Below are positions 18,974-25,685 of a stretch of 64,000 nucleotides of DNA, one piece after another (position 1 is the stretch's first letter; each line of letters opens with the position of its first letter). Made by a program: the position numbers and the translations under genes. Under the pieces are notes generated by a model. It was given only the letters and a program-made list of their open reading frames with translations, ran no database searches and was not told the origin of the DNA. This DNA is from Devosia epidermidihirudinis (GTDB lineage: Bacteria; Pseudomonadota; Alphaproteobacteria; Rhizobiales; Devosiaceae): assembly GCF_000971295.1 (NCBI RefSeq), contig NZ_LANJ01000004.1, positions 248,001 through 312,000 of the forward strand. The letters are read 5' to 3'.

Positions 18974-19774
18974 ATGACCCTGAAATTCGTCGTGATGAGC
19001 GACCTGCACATAATGCCCAAGGGCGAACTCTCCATGACGCTGGATACCAGCGAGCGGCTGGAGCGCGCCGTTGATGCCGTCATCGCGCGCCATGCCGATG
19101 CCGACTTCTGCGTCCTCGCGGGCGATCTGGCCGATCTCGGCCAACCCGCTGCCTATGAATACCTCAAAACCATCATCGCGCGCCTGCCGATTCCCGTGCA
19201 CATCACGCTGGGCAATCATGATAACCGCCCCAGATTCCTAGAAGCCTTCGGCGCAAACTTTGCCTCCCCCGAAACCGGCAAGGTCGACAAGGTCATCGAC
19301 ATCAAGGGCTACCGAATCATCGTGTTTGATTCGTCCGAACCCGGCCGCGTCGATGGCGTACTCGAAGATGCTCAGATCGCCGCCCTGCGCGTCTGGCTGG
19401 CCGAGGCCGTTGATCGCCCGGTCATCGTGATTCTCCACCACAACGCCAACGCGCTCCACATTGGCTCGGACACCATTCGCCTGCTCGAGCCAACCGCCTT
19501 CATCGACGCGCTCAAAACCCATCCAGACATTCGCCAGATTATCGCCGGCCATGTTCACCTGACCTCCACCGCAACCTGGCGTGGCCTGCCATTCACCACG
19601 CTGGCAGGCGGGCATTACTCGGTGGATTTCAACGTCGATCAGCCAGAAGTCCCCGTCCGCCGCCTGACTGGCCCCGGCCAGATGGCCGTGATTGTCGGCA
19701 CGCCAGACCGCACCACAGTGCTGTTCGAGGATTTTATCGACGGCAATACGCAGATCATGCTCGCCGCAGAGTAG
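18974..19774 (+). CDS. Metallophosphoesterase, cyclic-nucleotide phosphodiesterase-like
   Basis: A 266-residue class III phosphodiesterase-like protein. The metal-binding motifs appear in order: SDLHI near residue 9, GDLADLG near 52, GNHDNR near 79, VILHHN near 156 and GHVHLTS near 193, followed by GGHYSVDF. This matches the CpdA/GpdQ/Rv0805 group that hydrolyses cyclic nucleotides or glycerophosphodiesters. GAGG precedes the ATG. The substrate is not decidable here. Single gene. Confidence 0.88.
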   Translation: MTLKFVVMSDLHIMPKGELSMTLDTSERLERAVDAVIARHADADFCVLAGDLADLGQPAAYEYLKTIIARLPIPVHITLGNHDNRPRFLEAFGANFASPETGKVDKVIDIKGYRIIVFDSSEPGRVDGVLEDAQIAALRVWLAEAVDRPVIVILHHNANALHIGSDTIRLLEPTAFIDALKTHPDIRQIIAGHVHLTSTATWRGLPFTTLAGGHYSVDFNVDQPEVPVRRLTGPGQMAVIVGTPDRTTVLFEDFIDGNTQIMLAAE

Positions 19775-19870
19775 CCCACGAATCGCAAGCGGCTCGGCAA
19801 AGGTCGAGCCGCGACCCAAAGCGAATCACAACGTGATGGCGGCAGCTGGAAATGTCGGAAGAGGAAGGAA

Positions 19871-19945
19871 TGGTGGGAGTAACAAGGATTGAACTTGTGA
19901 CCCTTCGCGTGTGAAGCGAATGCTCTCCCGCTGAGCTATACTCCC
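19871..19945 (-). tRNA. tRNA-Val (anticodon CAC)
   Basis: A complete cloverleaf on the minus strand: acceptor arm GGGAGTA/TACTCCC, D arm GCTC/GAGC, anticodon stem TTCGC/GCGAA with loop TTCACAC (anticodon CAC, reading GTG), T arm ACAAG/CTTGT with loop TTCAATC, and an encoded 3' CCA. Length 75 bases. The second tRNA-Val lies 29 bases upstream on the same strand. Confidence 0.96.
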
Positions 19946-19974
19946 ATCGCCCAAGGGCGAAAGTCTTAGAGAGA

Positions 19975-20049
19975 TGGTGGGCGTAACAAGGATCGAACTT
20001 GTGACCCCCTCGATGTCAACGAGGTGCTCTCCCGCTGAGCTATACGCCC
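19975..20049 (-). tRNA. tRNA-Val (anticodon GAC)
   Basis: A complete cloverleaf on the minus strand: acceptor GGGCGTA/TACGCCC, anticodon stem CCTCG/CGAGG with loop TTGACAT (anticodon GAC, reading GTC/GTT), T arm ACAAG/CTTGT with TTCGATC loop, and an encoded CCA. It shares the D-arm and T-arm with the CAC gene next to it, so the pair probably arose by duplication and is cotranscribed. Confidence 0.96.
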
Positions 20050-20154
20050 ATCTCTCCGGGAAGGAAGGGCGCTAAGCCCTGCCAGTGGCGCGGATAAACC
20101 ATAGAACCCCCGGAGGGGTCAAGGGGCAAATCTGCGCATTGTGGATAGTCTGTT

Positions 20155-20514
20155 TCAGGCGGCCAGCAGACGTTCGACTTCGTTGACCAAATCCTTGAGA
20201 TGGAAAGGCTTAGACAGCACTGACGCATCCTTTGGCGCATCGCTGTCCGGGTTGAGGGCAACGGCCGCAAAACCGGTGATGAACATCACCTTGAGGTCAG
20301 GATCGAGTTCGGTGGCGCGGCGCGCCAGTTCGATTCCGTCCATTTCGGGCATCACGATATCGCTGAGCAGCAGCGAGAACGGTTCCTCGCGCAGGCGCTC
20401 ATAAGCCGACAGGCCATTGTCGAACGAAACGACCTCATACCCGGCGTTTTTGAGCGCGCGCGTCAAAAACGAGCGCATATCATTATCGTCTTCTGCGAGC
20501 AGAATTCGCTTCAT
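20155..20514 (-). CDS. cpdR: CpdR-like response regulator
   Basis: A 119-residue stand-alone receiver domain without output domain. The acidic pocket is E8-D9-D10, the phospho-acceptor is D52 in LLLSDIVMPEMDG, and the conserved lysine is in VLSKPFH. The text MKRILLAEDDNDMR followed by ALKNAGYEV is characteristic of alphaproteobacterial CpdR, which in Caulobacter primes ClpXP for degradation of cell-cycle proteins when unphosphorylated (established for the family). The start at 20514 follows GGAG. It is divergent from the N-formylglutamate amidohydrolase gene, an arrangement I recall from other rhizobia. Confidence 0.92.
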   Translation of the reverse strand: MKRILLAEDDNDMRSFLTRALKNAGYEVVSFDNGLSAYERLREEPFSLLLSDIVMPEMDGIELARRATELDPDLKVMFITGFAAVALNPDSDAPKDASVLSKPFHLKDLVNEVERLLAA

Positions 20515-20746
20515 AAATTTCTCCAGCCATCCTGGCTCTGTGGCGGACTTCGACGTCGAACGGTACGACGCACCATACAGCACCATATAGGGCGATGTTT
20601 AAGCGAAGTTTTAGGACATGCAACGGCAAGCCGATTTCTGGGCGCAAATTTGCACTAAACTGGACAAGCCCCGCGCAAAGCGCGACAATCAACCACTGCA
20701 AATCAATGCCGCCCAAGCCAAATTTGGGGTCATCCGGGGGAGCCAC

Positions 20747-21643
20747 GTGCGGTCCGACTATTGGGATCAGCCAGCCTTTGAAACCATCCGACCCCGTCGG
20801 CTGGTGGCGCCGCTCGTGTTCAATTCGGCCCATTCCGGCCGCGTCTATCCCGAGCGATTTCTGGCAATGACCCGGCTCGATCATTTGTCGATTCGGCAGT
20901 CCGAGGACGCCTGGGTTGATGACCTGTTTGCCCGCGCGCCCCATCTTGGCGCACCGATGTTGCGGGCGCATTTTCCCCGCGCCTATCTCGACGTCAATCG
21001 CGAGCCGTGGGAACTCGATCCGACCATGTTCGTCGAGCCGCTGTCGGATCGCTTCAACACCACATCGCCGCGCGTCGCCGCGGGCCTTGGCACGCTTGCC
21101 CGCGTTGTCGCCGAAAACAAACCCATCTATCGCGACCGGCTGACGCTGGACGATGCCCGTATGCGCATAGAGGGGATCTATCATCCCTATCACGCGGCGC
21201 TGCAGACCCTGCTCAGCGAAGCCATGAGCGCCTTTGGCGTCGCCGTGCTGATCGATTGCCACTCCATGCCGCGCATCACCCGCACCTCCGAGCGCGCCGC
21301 GCCCGATATTGTGCTGGGTGACCGCTACGGCACCACCTGTGCGCCCGGTCTGGTCGATCTGGTCGAAACCATTTTCATTTCTGCCGGGCTCAAGGTCGCG
21401 CGCAATCGCCCCTATGCCGGAGGCTTTTCCACCCGCACCTATGGCCGCCCCCAGCATGGCGTTCATGCCCTGCAGATCGAGATCAGCCGCCACCTCTACA
21501 TGAACGAGGTGACCCTGGCCCGCAATGAGGGCTTTGAGGCGATCAAGATGTTGGTCGAACGGCTGATTTTCACGCTGCTGGGCCTTGATATCGCCGCGCT
21601 GACCGGGCGGCGTCATATCCCCGAAAGCGCTGCGGCCGAGTAG
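20747..21643 (+). CDS. N-formylglutamate amidohydrolase family protein
   Basis: A 298-residue protein of the N-formylglutamate amidohydrolase family (HutG-type), which hydrolyses N-formylglutamate to glutamate and formate in histidine breakdown. Diagnostic stretches are LVFNSAHSGRVYP (probable metal histidine), DVNREPWELDP, IDCHSMPR and ALQIEISRHLYM. I use the GTG at 20747 because GGGGGAG precedes it by four bases and the resulting length fits the family; an ATG at 20618 would add 43 unconvincing residues. No other hut genes are nearby, so the actual substrate is open. Confidence 0.88.
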   Translation: MRSDYWDQPAFETIRPRRLVAPLVFNSAHSGRVYPERFLAMTRLDHLSIRQSEDAWVDDLFARAPHLGAPMLRAHFPRAYLDVNREPWELDPTMFVEPLSDRFNTTSPRVAAGLGTLARVVAENKPIYRDRLTLDDARMRIEGIYHPYHAALQTLLSEAMSAFGVAVLIDCHSMPRITRTSERAAPDIVLGDRYGTTCAPGLVDLVETIFISAGLKVARNRPYAGGFSTRTYGRPQHGVHALQIEISRHLYMNEVTLARNEGFEAIKMLVERLIFTLLGLDIAALTGRRHIPESAAAE

Positions 21644-21706
21644 CCAAACCGGCGAGCTTTGGGTAGAGCTTGGCCCGTCTTCTCGGCCACCCAGGTACAG
21701 CTGCTC

Positions 21707-22495
21707 ATGACCCTCGACCTCGCCAAAATCGAAGCCACCCTGCTCGCTGCCGCCGATGCCGCCGCAACGCGCACCCTGCCGCTGTTCCGCACGCCTCTGG
21801 CGGTCGACAACAAGCTGAGCGAGGGCTTTGATCCGGTCACCGAGGCCGACAAAGGAGCGGAGACCGCGATCCGTGCCGTCATCGCCGAAGCCTTTCCCGA
21901 TCACGCCATTATCGGCGAAGAATGGGGCAGCTCGGGCTCGGGCCCCTATAGCTGGATCATCGACCCGATCGACGGCACCCGCGCCTTCATTTCCGGCGCG
22001 CCCGTCTGGGGCACGCTGATCGGCTTTGCCAGGGATGGCGTGGCGATTGCCGGGCTGATGAGCCAGCCCTTCATCGGCGAGACCTTCCTCGCCGTACCGG
22101 GACGATCGACTTATCGCCGCAATGGCCAAACCCAGGCCCTGCGCACCAGCGGGCAGACAGAACTCGCCCCTTCGCGCGTCTTCACCACCACGCCGTCTCT
22201 GTTCCGCACACCCGAGCTGATGAGCAAATGGCGCGCCATTGAATCGGCAACGCGCCTGCAGCGCTTCGGCATGGATTGTTACGGCTACGCCCTGCTTGCT
22301 GCCGGGCAGGCCGATATCGTCATCGAGCCCTTCCTCAACACCTACGACATCGCTGCCCTGGTGCCGATCATCCGCGAAGCCGGCGGCGCCATCGCCTGCT
22401 GGGACGGCAGCGAACCAACCGGCGGCGGCAACGTCGTCGCAGCCGCCACGCCCGAACTGCTGGAAAAGGCCCTAGAACTGGTCAACGCCAGCTAG
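21707..22495 (+). CDS. hisN: Histidinol-phosphatase, inositol monophosphatase type
   Basis: A 262-residue Mg-dependent phosphatase of the inositol monophosphatase superfamily. Metal ligands are in GEEWGSS and IDPIDGTRAFI, and the C-terminal signature is DCYGYALLAAGQADIVIEP. The specific text DPVTEADKGAE and ALVPIIREAGG fits the HisN-type histidinol-phosphatases that supply the eighth step of histidine synthesis in alphaproteobacteria. The start at 21707 is where similarity begins, though the ribosome-binding site is weak. It is 63 bases after the amidohydrolase gene and may be cotranscribed. Confidence 0.88.
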   Translation: MTLDLAKIEATLLAAADAAATRTLPLFRTPLAVDNKLSEGFDPVTEADKGAETAIRAVIAEAFPDHAIIGEEWGSSGSGPYSWIIDPIDGTRAFISGAPVWGTLIGFARDGVAIAGLMSQPFIGETFLAVPGRSTYRRNGQTQALRTSGQTELAPSRVFTTTPSLFRTPELMSKWRAIESATRLQRFGMDCYGYALLAAGQADIVIEPFLNTYDIAALVPIIREAGGAIACWDGSEPTGGGNVVAAATPELLEKALELVNAS

Positions 22496-22518
22496 AGCAC
22501 CTCTCAACGATCCATCAG

Positions 22519-22605
22519 TCGACACCTCCCCCTTGCGGGGAGGGAAGCGAGATAGGACTTAGCCGAGGCTAAGTCCGTGATCGAGCAGGGTGGGGGTATC
22601 TCCCC
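22519..22605. repeat. Palindromic repeat with CTCCCC hairpin
   Basis: A CTCCCCCTTGCGGGGAG hairpin, then a dyad GACTTAGCC/GGCTAAGTC, and a closing GGGTGGGGGTAT. The end resembles the closing part of the 115-118 bp repeat family at 31854, 41338 and 46001, but the middle is different, so I keep it apart. Lies between convergent hisN and the lysophospholipase gene. Confidence 0.6.
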
Positions 22606-22651
22606 GCAGCAGCAACGGCAGGGAGACGACTGAGGCTTTCAGGCAAAAAAC

Positions 22652-23626
22652 CTAAGCACTCTGATCCGTCACAAACGCATCAAACGCAGCAAAGACCTGC
22701 CCCCGGATCACGTCCATCTCCATAAACAATTCATGGCGCGCGCCAGCGATCACTAAGTGCCGACCGGTCCGCATCCGCAGGCCCAATTGCTCGGTCGCCG
22801 CACTCGACACCACCCCATCGCGCGCCGCCGCCAGCATCAGCACGGGGATACGCACCTGCGCCGGGAACTCATCCCGTGCCGCCCCCGCCATGGCGCCCAT
22901 CGCCGAGGCGATCCAGCGAATGGTCGGCGCCCCAATCTCCAGGCTGGGATCGGCTTTGACGATATCCACCATACGCACATAGCGCACGATGTCGCCGGTC
23001 AGCGGATTGTTGGGAAATGTTGCCTCAGACGCAGGCTTGTCGGCCTTGCGGCCAATCGGCATGTGCCCCAGCCCCAGAAAGCTCAGCGTCTCGGCGACGC
23101 GGGCCATCCCGGCCATGCTGAGGGGCTGATTGTCGAGTGCCACCATGGGGGCCGACAGGAAAATCCTGTCAAACATCATGCGATCGTTCACGCCAGCATA
23201 GAGTGACGCCAAACCGCCCATTGAGTGCCCCACCAGATAATAGGGCGGCGGGCAGTCGGGTAACAGGATCTGGCTGTGAAAGCTCTGCAAATCCGTCCAG
23301 TAATCCTCGAAACGCTCGACATGGCCCAGCTTGCGATTGGCGATCAGCCGATCCGAGCCGCCCTGCCCGCGCCAGTCAAAGGTCGCCACCGCAAAGCCGC
23401 GCCGTCGGAAATCCGCAATGGTCTCGAAATACTTTTCGATAAACTCGGTACGCCCTTGCACCAGACAGATCGTGCCGCGATGCGCGCCAGCCGATTTCGG
23501 CCAGATCGCATAGCGCAGCTGCACCTTGTCACTGGTCTTGAAATAGCCCACCCGCGCGCCCTCAGGCACAGGGTTGCTGGCGATATTGACGAGGTGGGGC
23601 CCATTGGGGTCGACGACGGCGCTCAT
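22652..23626 (-). CDS. Alpha/beta hydrolase, lysophospholipase-like
   Basis: A 324-residue serine hydrolase of the alpha/beta fold, of the PldB/monoacylglycerol lipase type. The nucleophile elbow is GHSMGG near residue 140, and the catalytic histidine is likely in AGARHELFME near the C-terminus. FDWRGQGGSDR is the usual oxyanion-side loop. The start at 23626 (MSAVVDPNG) has no strong ribosome-binding site. Upstream on the same strand, from about 23785 to 23672, lies a highly structured segment ending in an intrinsic terminator, so transcription into this gene may be attenuated, or the segment may be a separate small RNA. Confidence 0.88.
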   Translation of the reverse strand: MSAVVDPNGPHLVNIASNPVPEGARVGYFKTSDKVQLRYAIWPKSAGAHRGTICLVQGRTEFIEKYFETIADFRRRGFAVATFDWRGQGGSDRLIANRKLGHVERFEDYWTDLQSFHSQILLPDCPPPYYLVGHSMGGLASLYAGVNDRMMFDRIFLSAPMVALDNQPLSMAGMARVAETLSFLGLGHMPIGRKADKPASEATFPNNPLTGDIVRYVRMVDIVKADPSLEIGAPTIRWIASAMGAMAGAARDEFPAQVRIPVLMLAAARDGVVSSAATEQLGLRMRTGRHLVIAGARHELFMEMDVIRGQVFAAFDAFVTDQSA

Positions 23627-23671
23627 GGCGGATCCAGATGTGAGGAACACCTGTCTTAGCCCAAACCCCTG

Positions 23672-23785
23672 AAAAAAAGAAAACCAGCGTCTCGGGCTGA
23701 GACACTGGTTTCCTTTGAGCGGCCCGTGCGGGGGGCGGGTGACGGGACCGCGTTTGCGGTGTGCTGCTCTATTGGTCAGCACATG
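23672..23785 (-). ncRNA. Candidate structured small RNA or attenuator leader
   Basis: On the minus strand the segment folds into three adjacent hairpins and a terminator: stem 23777-23783/23760-23766 (seven pairs, loop of ten); stem 23756-23760/23747-23751 (ACCGC AAAC GCGGU); stem 23742-23746/23723-23727 with a 14-base C-rich loop (CACCCGCCCCCCGC); then a 13-bp terminator stem 23699-23711/23681-23693 followed by UUUUCUUUUUUU. One terminator pair is G-U on the minus strand but A-C on the plus strand, which fixes the strand. A weak -10 (CTAGAA, 23791-23796) would start the RNA near 23785. The lysophospholipase start is 46 bases past the U-tract, so it may be that gene's leader. Family not recognised. 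Confidence 0.65.
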
Positions 23786-23866
23786 CCTCTTTCTAGCCCC
23801 GCCCGCCTGAACCCGAACGGAGCGCCGCATTCATTTTCAGTTCATTTTGCAAACGCGCATCCGGGC

Positions 23867-23896
23867 CTTGAACACCCAAAAACCCCACCCATATTT
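23867..23896 (+). promoter_or_regulatory. RpoH (sigma-32)-type promoter of hsp20
   Basis: CTTGAA at 23867-23872, a 15-base spacer, and CCCATATTT at 23888-23896. This is close to the textbook heat-shock promoter form (CTTGAA, then CCCAT-T). Transcription would begin near 23903, giving a 5' leader of about 110 bases before the hsp20 start codon that contains three hairpins. Confidence 0.75.
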
Positions 23897-23902
23897 CTTC
23901 TT

Positions 23903-24011
23903 GTTCGCCGGCTTATCCGGGAACCCCGACCTCAAGATCAACCGCTCGCCTCACGATTGGGAGCGCTGTTTGAGACCACCGGGACATCCACGTTGCTTTA
24001 CGGAGAATGTG
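23903..24011 (+). promoter_or_regulatory. ROSE-like RNA thermometer in the hsp20 leader
   Basis: Three hairpins, each with one bulged G: 23903-23924 (GTTC-g-CCGG, loop CTTAT, CCGG-GAAC); 23943-23965 (CGCTC-g-CC, loop of eight, GG-GAGCG); and 23989-24011. The last pairs CACGTT-g-CTT with GAG-AATGTG across a TACG loop, so the GGAG ribosome-binding site (24002-24005) is buried and a G is bulged opposite it. That bulged G and the UUGCU/GGAG pairing are hallmarks of ROSE elements before rhizobial small heat-shock genes. Melting at high temperature would free the site. Confidence 0.75.
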
Positions 24012-24014
24012 ACT

Positions 24015-24473
24015 ATGCAGACCATCGATTTTTCCCCCTTCTATCGCTCCACCGTCGGTTTTGACCGCGTCTTCAACCGCCTCGACAATCTGGTCGGGCA
24101 GGAAGCCAAAACCTACCCTCCTTATAATATCGAGCGCACCGGCGAAGACGCCTACCGCATCTCGATTGCTGTGGCTGGCTTCTCCAATGGAGACATTGCC
24201 ATTGAGACCAAGGAAAACAGCCTGGTTGTGAAGGGTGCAAAGCCGACTGAAGGTGGCGACAAGGCCCGTGAATTCCTCCATCGCGGCATTGCCGAGCGCG
24301 CTTTCGAGCTGCGCTTCCAGCTTGCTGACTATGTCGAGGTTCAGGGCGCCAATCTGGAAAACGGCCTGCTCCATCTGGAGCTGAAGCGCGAACTGCCAGA
24401 AAGCAAGAAGCCCCGTTCGATCCAGATCAATGGCGGCACCCAGCCAGCCATTGAGGATAGCTCGGTCAACTAA
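24015..24473 (+). CDS. Small heat-shock protein (Hsp20/IbpA type)
   Basis: A 152-residue alpha-crystallin-type chaperone that binds unfolding proteins. The N-terminal MQTIDFSPFYRSTVGFDRVF and the following PPYNIERTGEDAYRISIAVAGF segment are typical of rhizobial class A IbpA-like proteins; the crystallin domain runs from about residue 35 to 130 with GLLHLELKRELPE near its end. The start at 24015 has GGAG nine bases upstream, within the ROSE-like hairpin. Heat induction is indicated both by the RpoH-type promoter and by the thermometer. Confidence 0.94.
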   Translation: MQTIDFSPFYRSTVGFDRVFNRLDNLVGQEAKTYPPYNIERTGEDAYRISIAVAGFSNGDIAIETKENSLVVKGAKPTEGGDKAREFLHRGIAERAFELRFQLADYVEVQGANLENGLLHLELKRELPESKKPRSIQINGGTQPAIEDSSVN

Positions 24474-24497
24474 CACCGACACCTCCCGGTGACGTTG

Positions 24498-24530
24498 AAG
24501 GCGCAGCCCGCAAGGGTTGCGCCTTTTGTG
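24498..24530 (+). terminator. Rho-independent terminator of hsp20
   Basis: A 12-bp stem (AAGGCGCAGCCC, loop GCAA, GGGTTGCGCCTT with one G-U pair) followed by TTTGTGTTT, 24 bases after the hsp20 stop codon. Confidence 0.85.
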
Positions 24531-24568
24531 TTTGAGCCATCGGCTCGCGATCTATTTCACCCCGGAAG

Positions 24569-24593
24569 GGAACTCCCCGTCAGATCATTGGTT
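24569..24593 (+). promoter_or_regulatory. EcfG-like general-stress promoter of dps
   Basis: GGAAC at 24569-24573, a 16-base spacer, and GGTT at 24590-24593. The alphaproteobacterial general stress sigma factor EcfG recognises GGAAC-N16/17-CGTT, so the match is complete at -35 and one base off at -10. Transcription would start near 24600, 30 bases before dps. A GTTGTG/CACAAC dyad lies at 24591-24605 across the start region. Confidence 0.55.
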
Positions 24594-24631
24594 GTGTCCC
24601 ACAACGCCCAAAGTCTTAAAGGACCGCAGCC

Positions 24632-25105
24632 ATGAAAACCCCATCGATCACCATCAAGTCCAATGCCAAGTCGGCTGTCATCGATATCCTCAATGCCCGC
24701 CTTGCCGACGCCATTGATCTGGCGCTGGTGACCAAGCAGGCGCATTGGAACCTCAAGGGGCCAAACTTCATCGCTGTGCATGAAATGCTCGATCCGATGC
24801 GCGCCGCCATCGACGATCACGCCGATACCATTGCCGAGCGCGTCGCTCAGCTTGATGGTATTGCCCTGGGCACCAGCCAGATTGTCGCCAAGGCGACTAA
24901 GCTTGCGCCCTACCCCACCGAAATCCGCAAGACCTCCGATCACCTCGCCGCGCTCGCCGAGCGCTATGCCGCCCTCGCCAATCAGGTGCGCGAGGATATC
25001 GACGCCACCGATGAAGCGGGTGACGCGGACGCTGCCGATATCCTGACCGCATTCTCGCGCGAACTCGACAAAGACCTCTGGTTTATCAAGTCGCACCTCG
25101 AATAA
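24632..25105 (+). CDS. dps: Dps ferritin-like DNA-protection protein
   Basis: A 157-residue Dps/miniferritin. The inter-subunit ferroxidase site is seen in KQAHWNLKGPNFIAVHEMLD and AAIDDHADTIAERV (histidines, aspartate and glutamate at the usual spacing), and the four-helix bundle fills the length. The N-terminus has two lysines (MKTPSITIKSNAK) that could touch DNA. It stores iron and protects DNA from peroxide. AAGGA precedes the ATG. The promoter region carries an EcfG-like site, in line with known general-stress control of dps in alphaproteobacteria. Confidence 0.95.
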   Translation: MKTPSITIKSNAKSAVIDILNARLADAIDLALVTKQAHWNLKGPNFIAVHEMLDPMRAAIDDHADTIAERVAQLDGIALGTSQIVAKATKLAPYPTEIRKTSDHLAALAERYAALANQVREDIDATDEAGDADAADILTAFSRELDKDLWFIKSHLE

Positions 25106-25173
25106 CGAGTCCATCGCCACGATCCTGCGACATCAGGGCTCAGCCGCGTCGTCAGCCCGGCTTTTCACCGCCA

Positions 25174-25417
25174 AAGTCCTATTTTGCACCAAGCCAGAAT
25201 AGGACTTGCTGGGCCAAAAGCCCATAAAAATAGGATTTCAGCACAAATTCTGCGCAGCCTGCGCAGAATTTGTGCATTTCTGGTCAAAACACCCCAAAAC
25301 TCCTATAGTAAAATATAGGCTTTCCTATAATTTCCATAGGAAGTCCAACTTTGCTTCTTGCTCGCAGTTTGGAATTATGCAAATGTGAATTCGATAGGGC
25401 AGCACAACTGTCCTATC
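25174..25417. repeat. Array of ATAGGA/TCCTAT inverted repeats
   Basis: Dyads: AAGTCCTATT/AATAGGACTT (25174-25183 and 25198-25207, perfect ten-base arms); CCTATA/TATAGG (25302-25307 and 25314-25319); TTCCTAT/ATAGGAA (25322-25328 and 25336-25342); GATAGGGCAG/CTGTCCTATC (25393-25402 and 25408-25417, one G-T). Between the first and second is a single ATAGGA (25230) and the 35-bp palindrome. The same hexamer thus occurs about nine times in 244 bases, whereas it is not conspicuous elsewhere in the window. Confidence 0.75.
25241..25275. repeat. Perfect 35-bp palindrome
   Basis: Arms of 17 bases (25241-25257 and 25259-25275) around a single central C, with no mismatch. It reads GCACAAATTCTGCGCAG on each strand. 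Such a long perfect dyad with no spacer would extrude as a cruciform or serve as a large symmetric binding site; no U-tract follows on either strand, so a terminator is unlikely. Confidence 0.9.
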
Positions 25418-25640
25418 TGACGCGGCGCCCCGGTCTCCCCGGCAAGCCCGCGCGCCCGATCCGGCTGGCCCGCTTTTCAAAAGCGGAAACGGAGGGGCGG
25501 GGCTGATACGAGCCCGAACGAGCGGCCATTTGGATGCAGCGCCGCTCCCCACGGAATAGACATTGCCACGTGACGAGCCGTACCCTGTGCGACCCGACCT
25601 GGCGATGTGTCCGCAAATTCGGGCCGGCAGCCGCCGGCAA

Positions 25641-25649
25641 TGGTATAAT
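25641..25649 (+). promoter_or_regulatory. Candidate extended -10 promoter of gltBD
   Basis: TGGTATAAT is an exact extended -10 element (TG-N-TATAAT). No good -35 is seen 17 bases upstream, which is acceptable with an extended -10. Transcription would start near 25656, about 30 bases before the gltB start codon. Confidence 0.6.
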
Positions 25650-25685
25650 GGGCGATAAAGTTCGCCAAAGTTGAGGATAATGACC

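Larger units (their letters stand above)
25106..25685. other. Long gene-free region with dyads before gltB
   Basis: No gene is seen in 580 bases. The dps side has a weak terminator-like dyad (25136-25158 followed by GGCTTTT). Positions 25174-25417 hold four hairpins whose arms are TCCTAT/ATAGGA, a lone ATAGGA at 25230-25235, and a perfect 35-bp palindrome at 25241-25275. Local base composition is AT-rich, unlike the flanks. From 25430 on the sequence is GC-rich again, with a perfect 17-bp palindrome CCGCTTTTCAAAAGCGG at 25470-25486, a GCCGGC pair, and a gltB promoter candidate at 25641-25649. Confidence 0.7.

Noticed and set aside
20483..22129. 548-codon open frame on the minus strand
   Set aside because: Overlaps the amidohydrolase, hisN and the cpdR start on the other strand; those have clear family motifs, this one none.
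25470..25486. Palindrome CCGCTTTTCAAAAGCGG as a terminator
   Set aside because: No U-tract follows on either strand and nothing upstream ends there.
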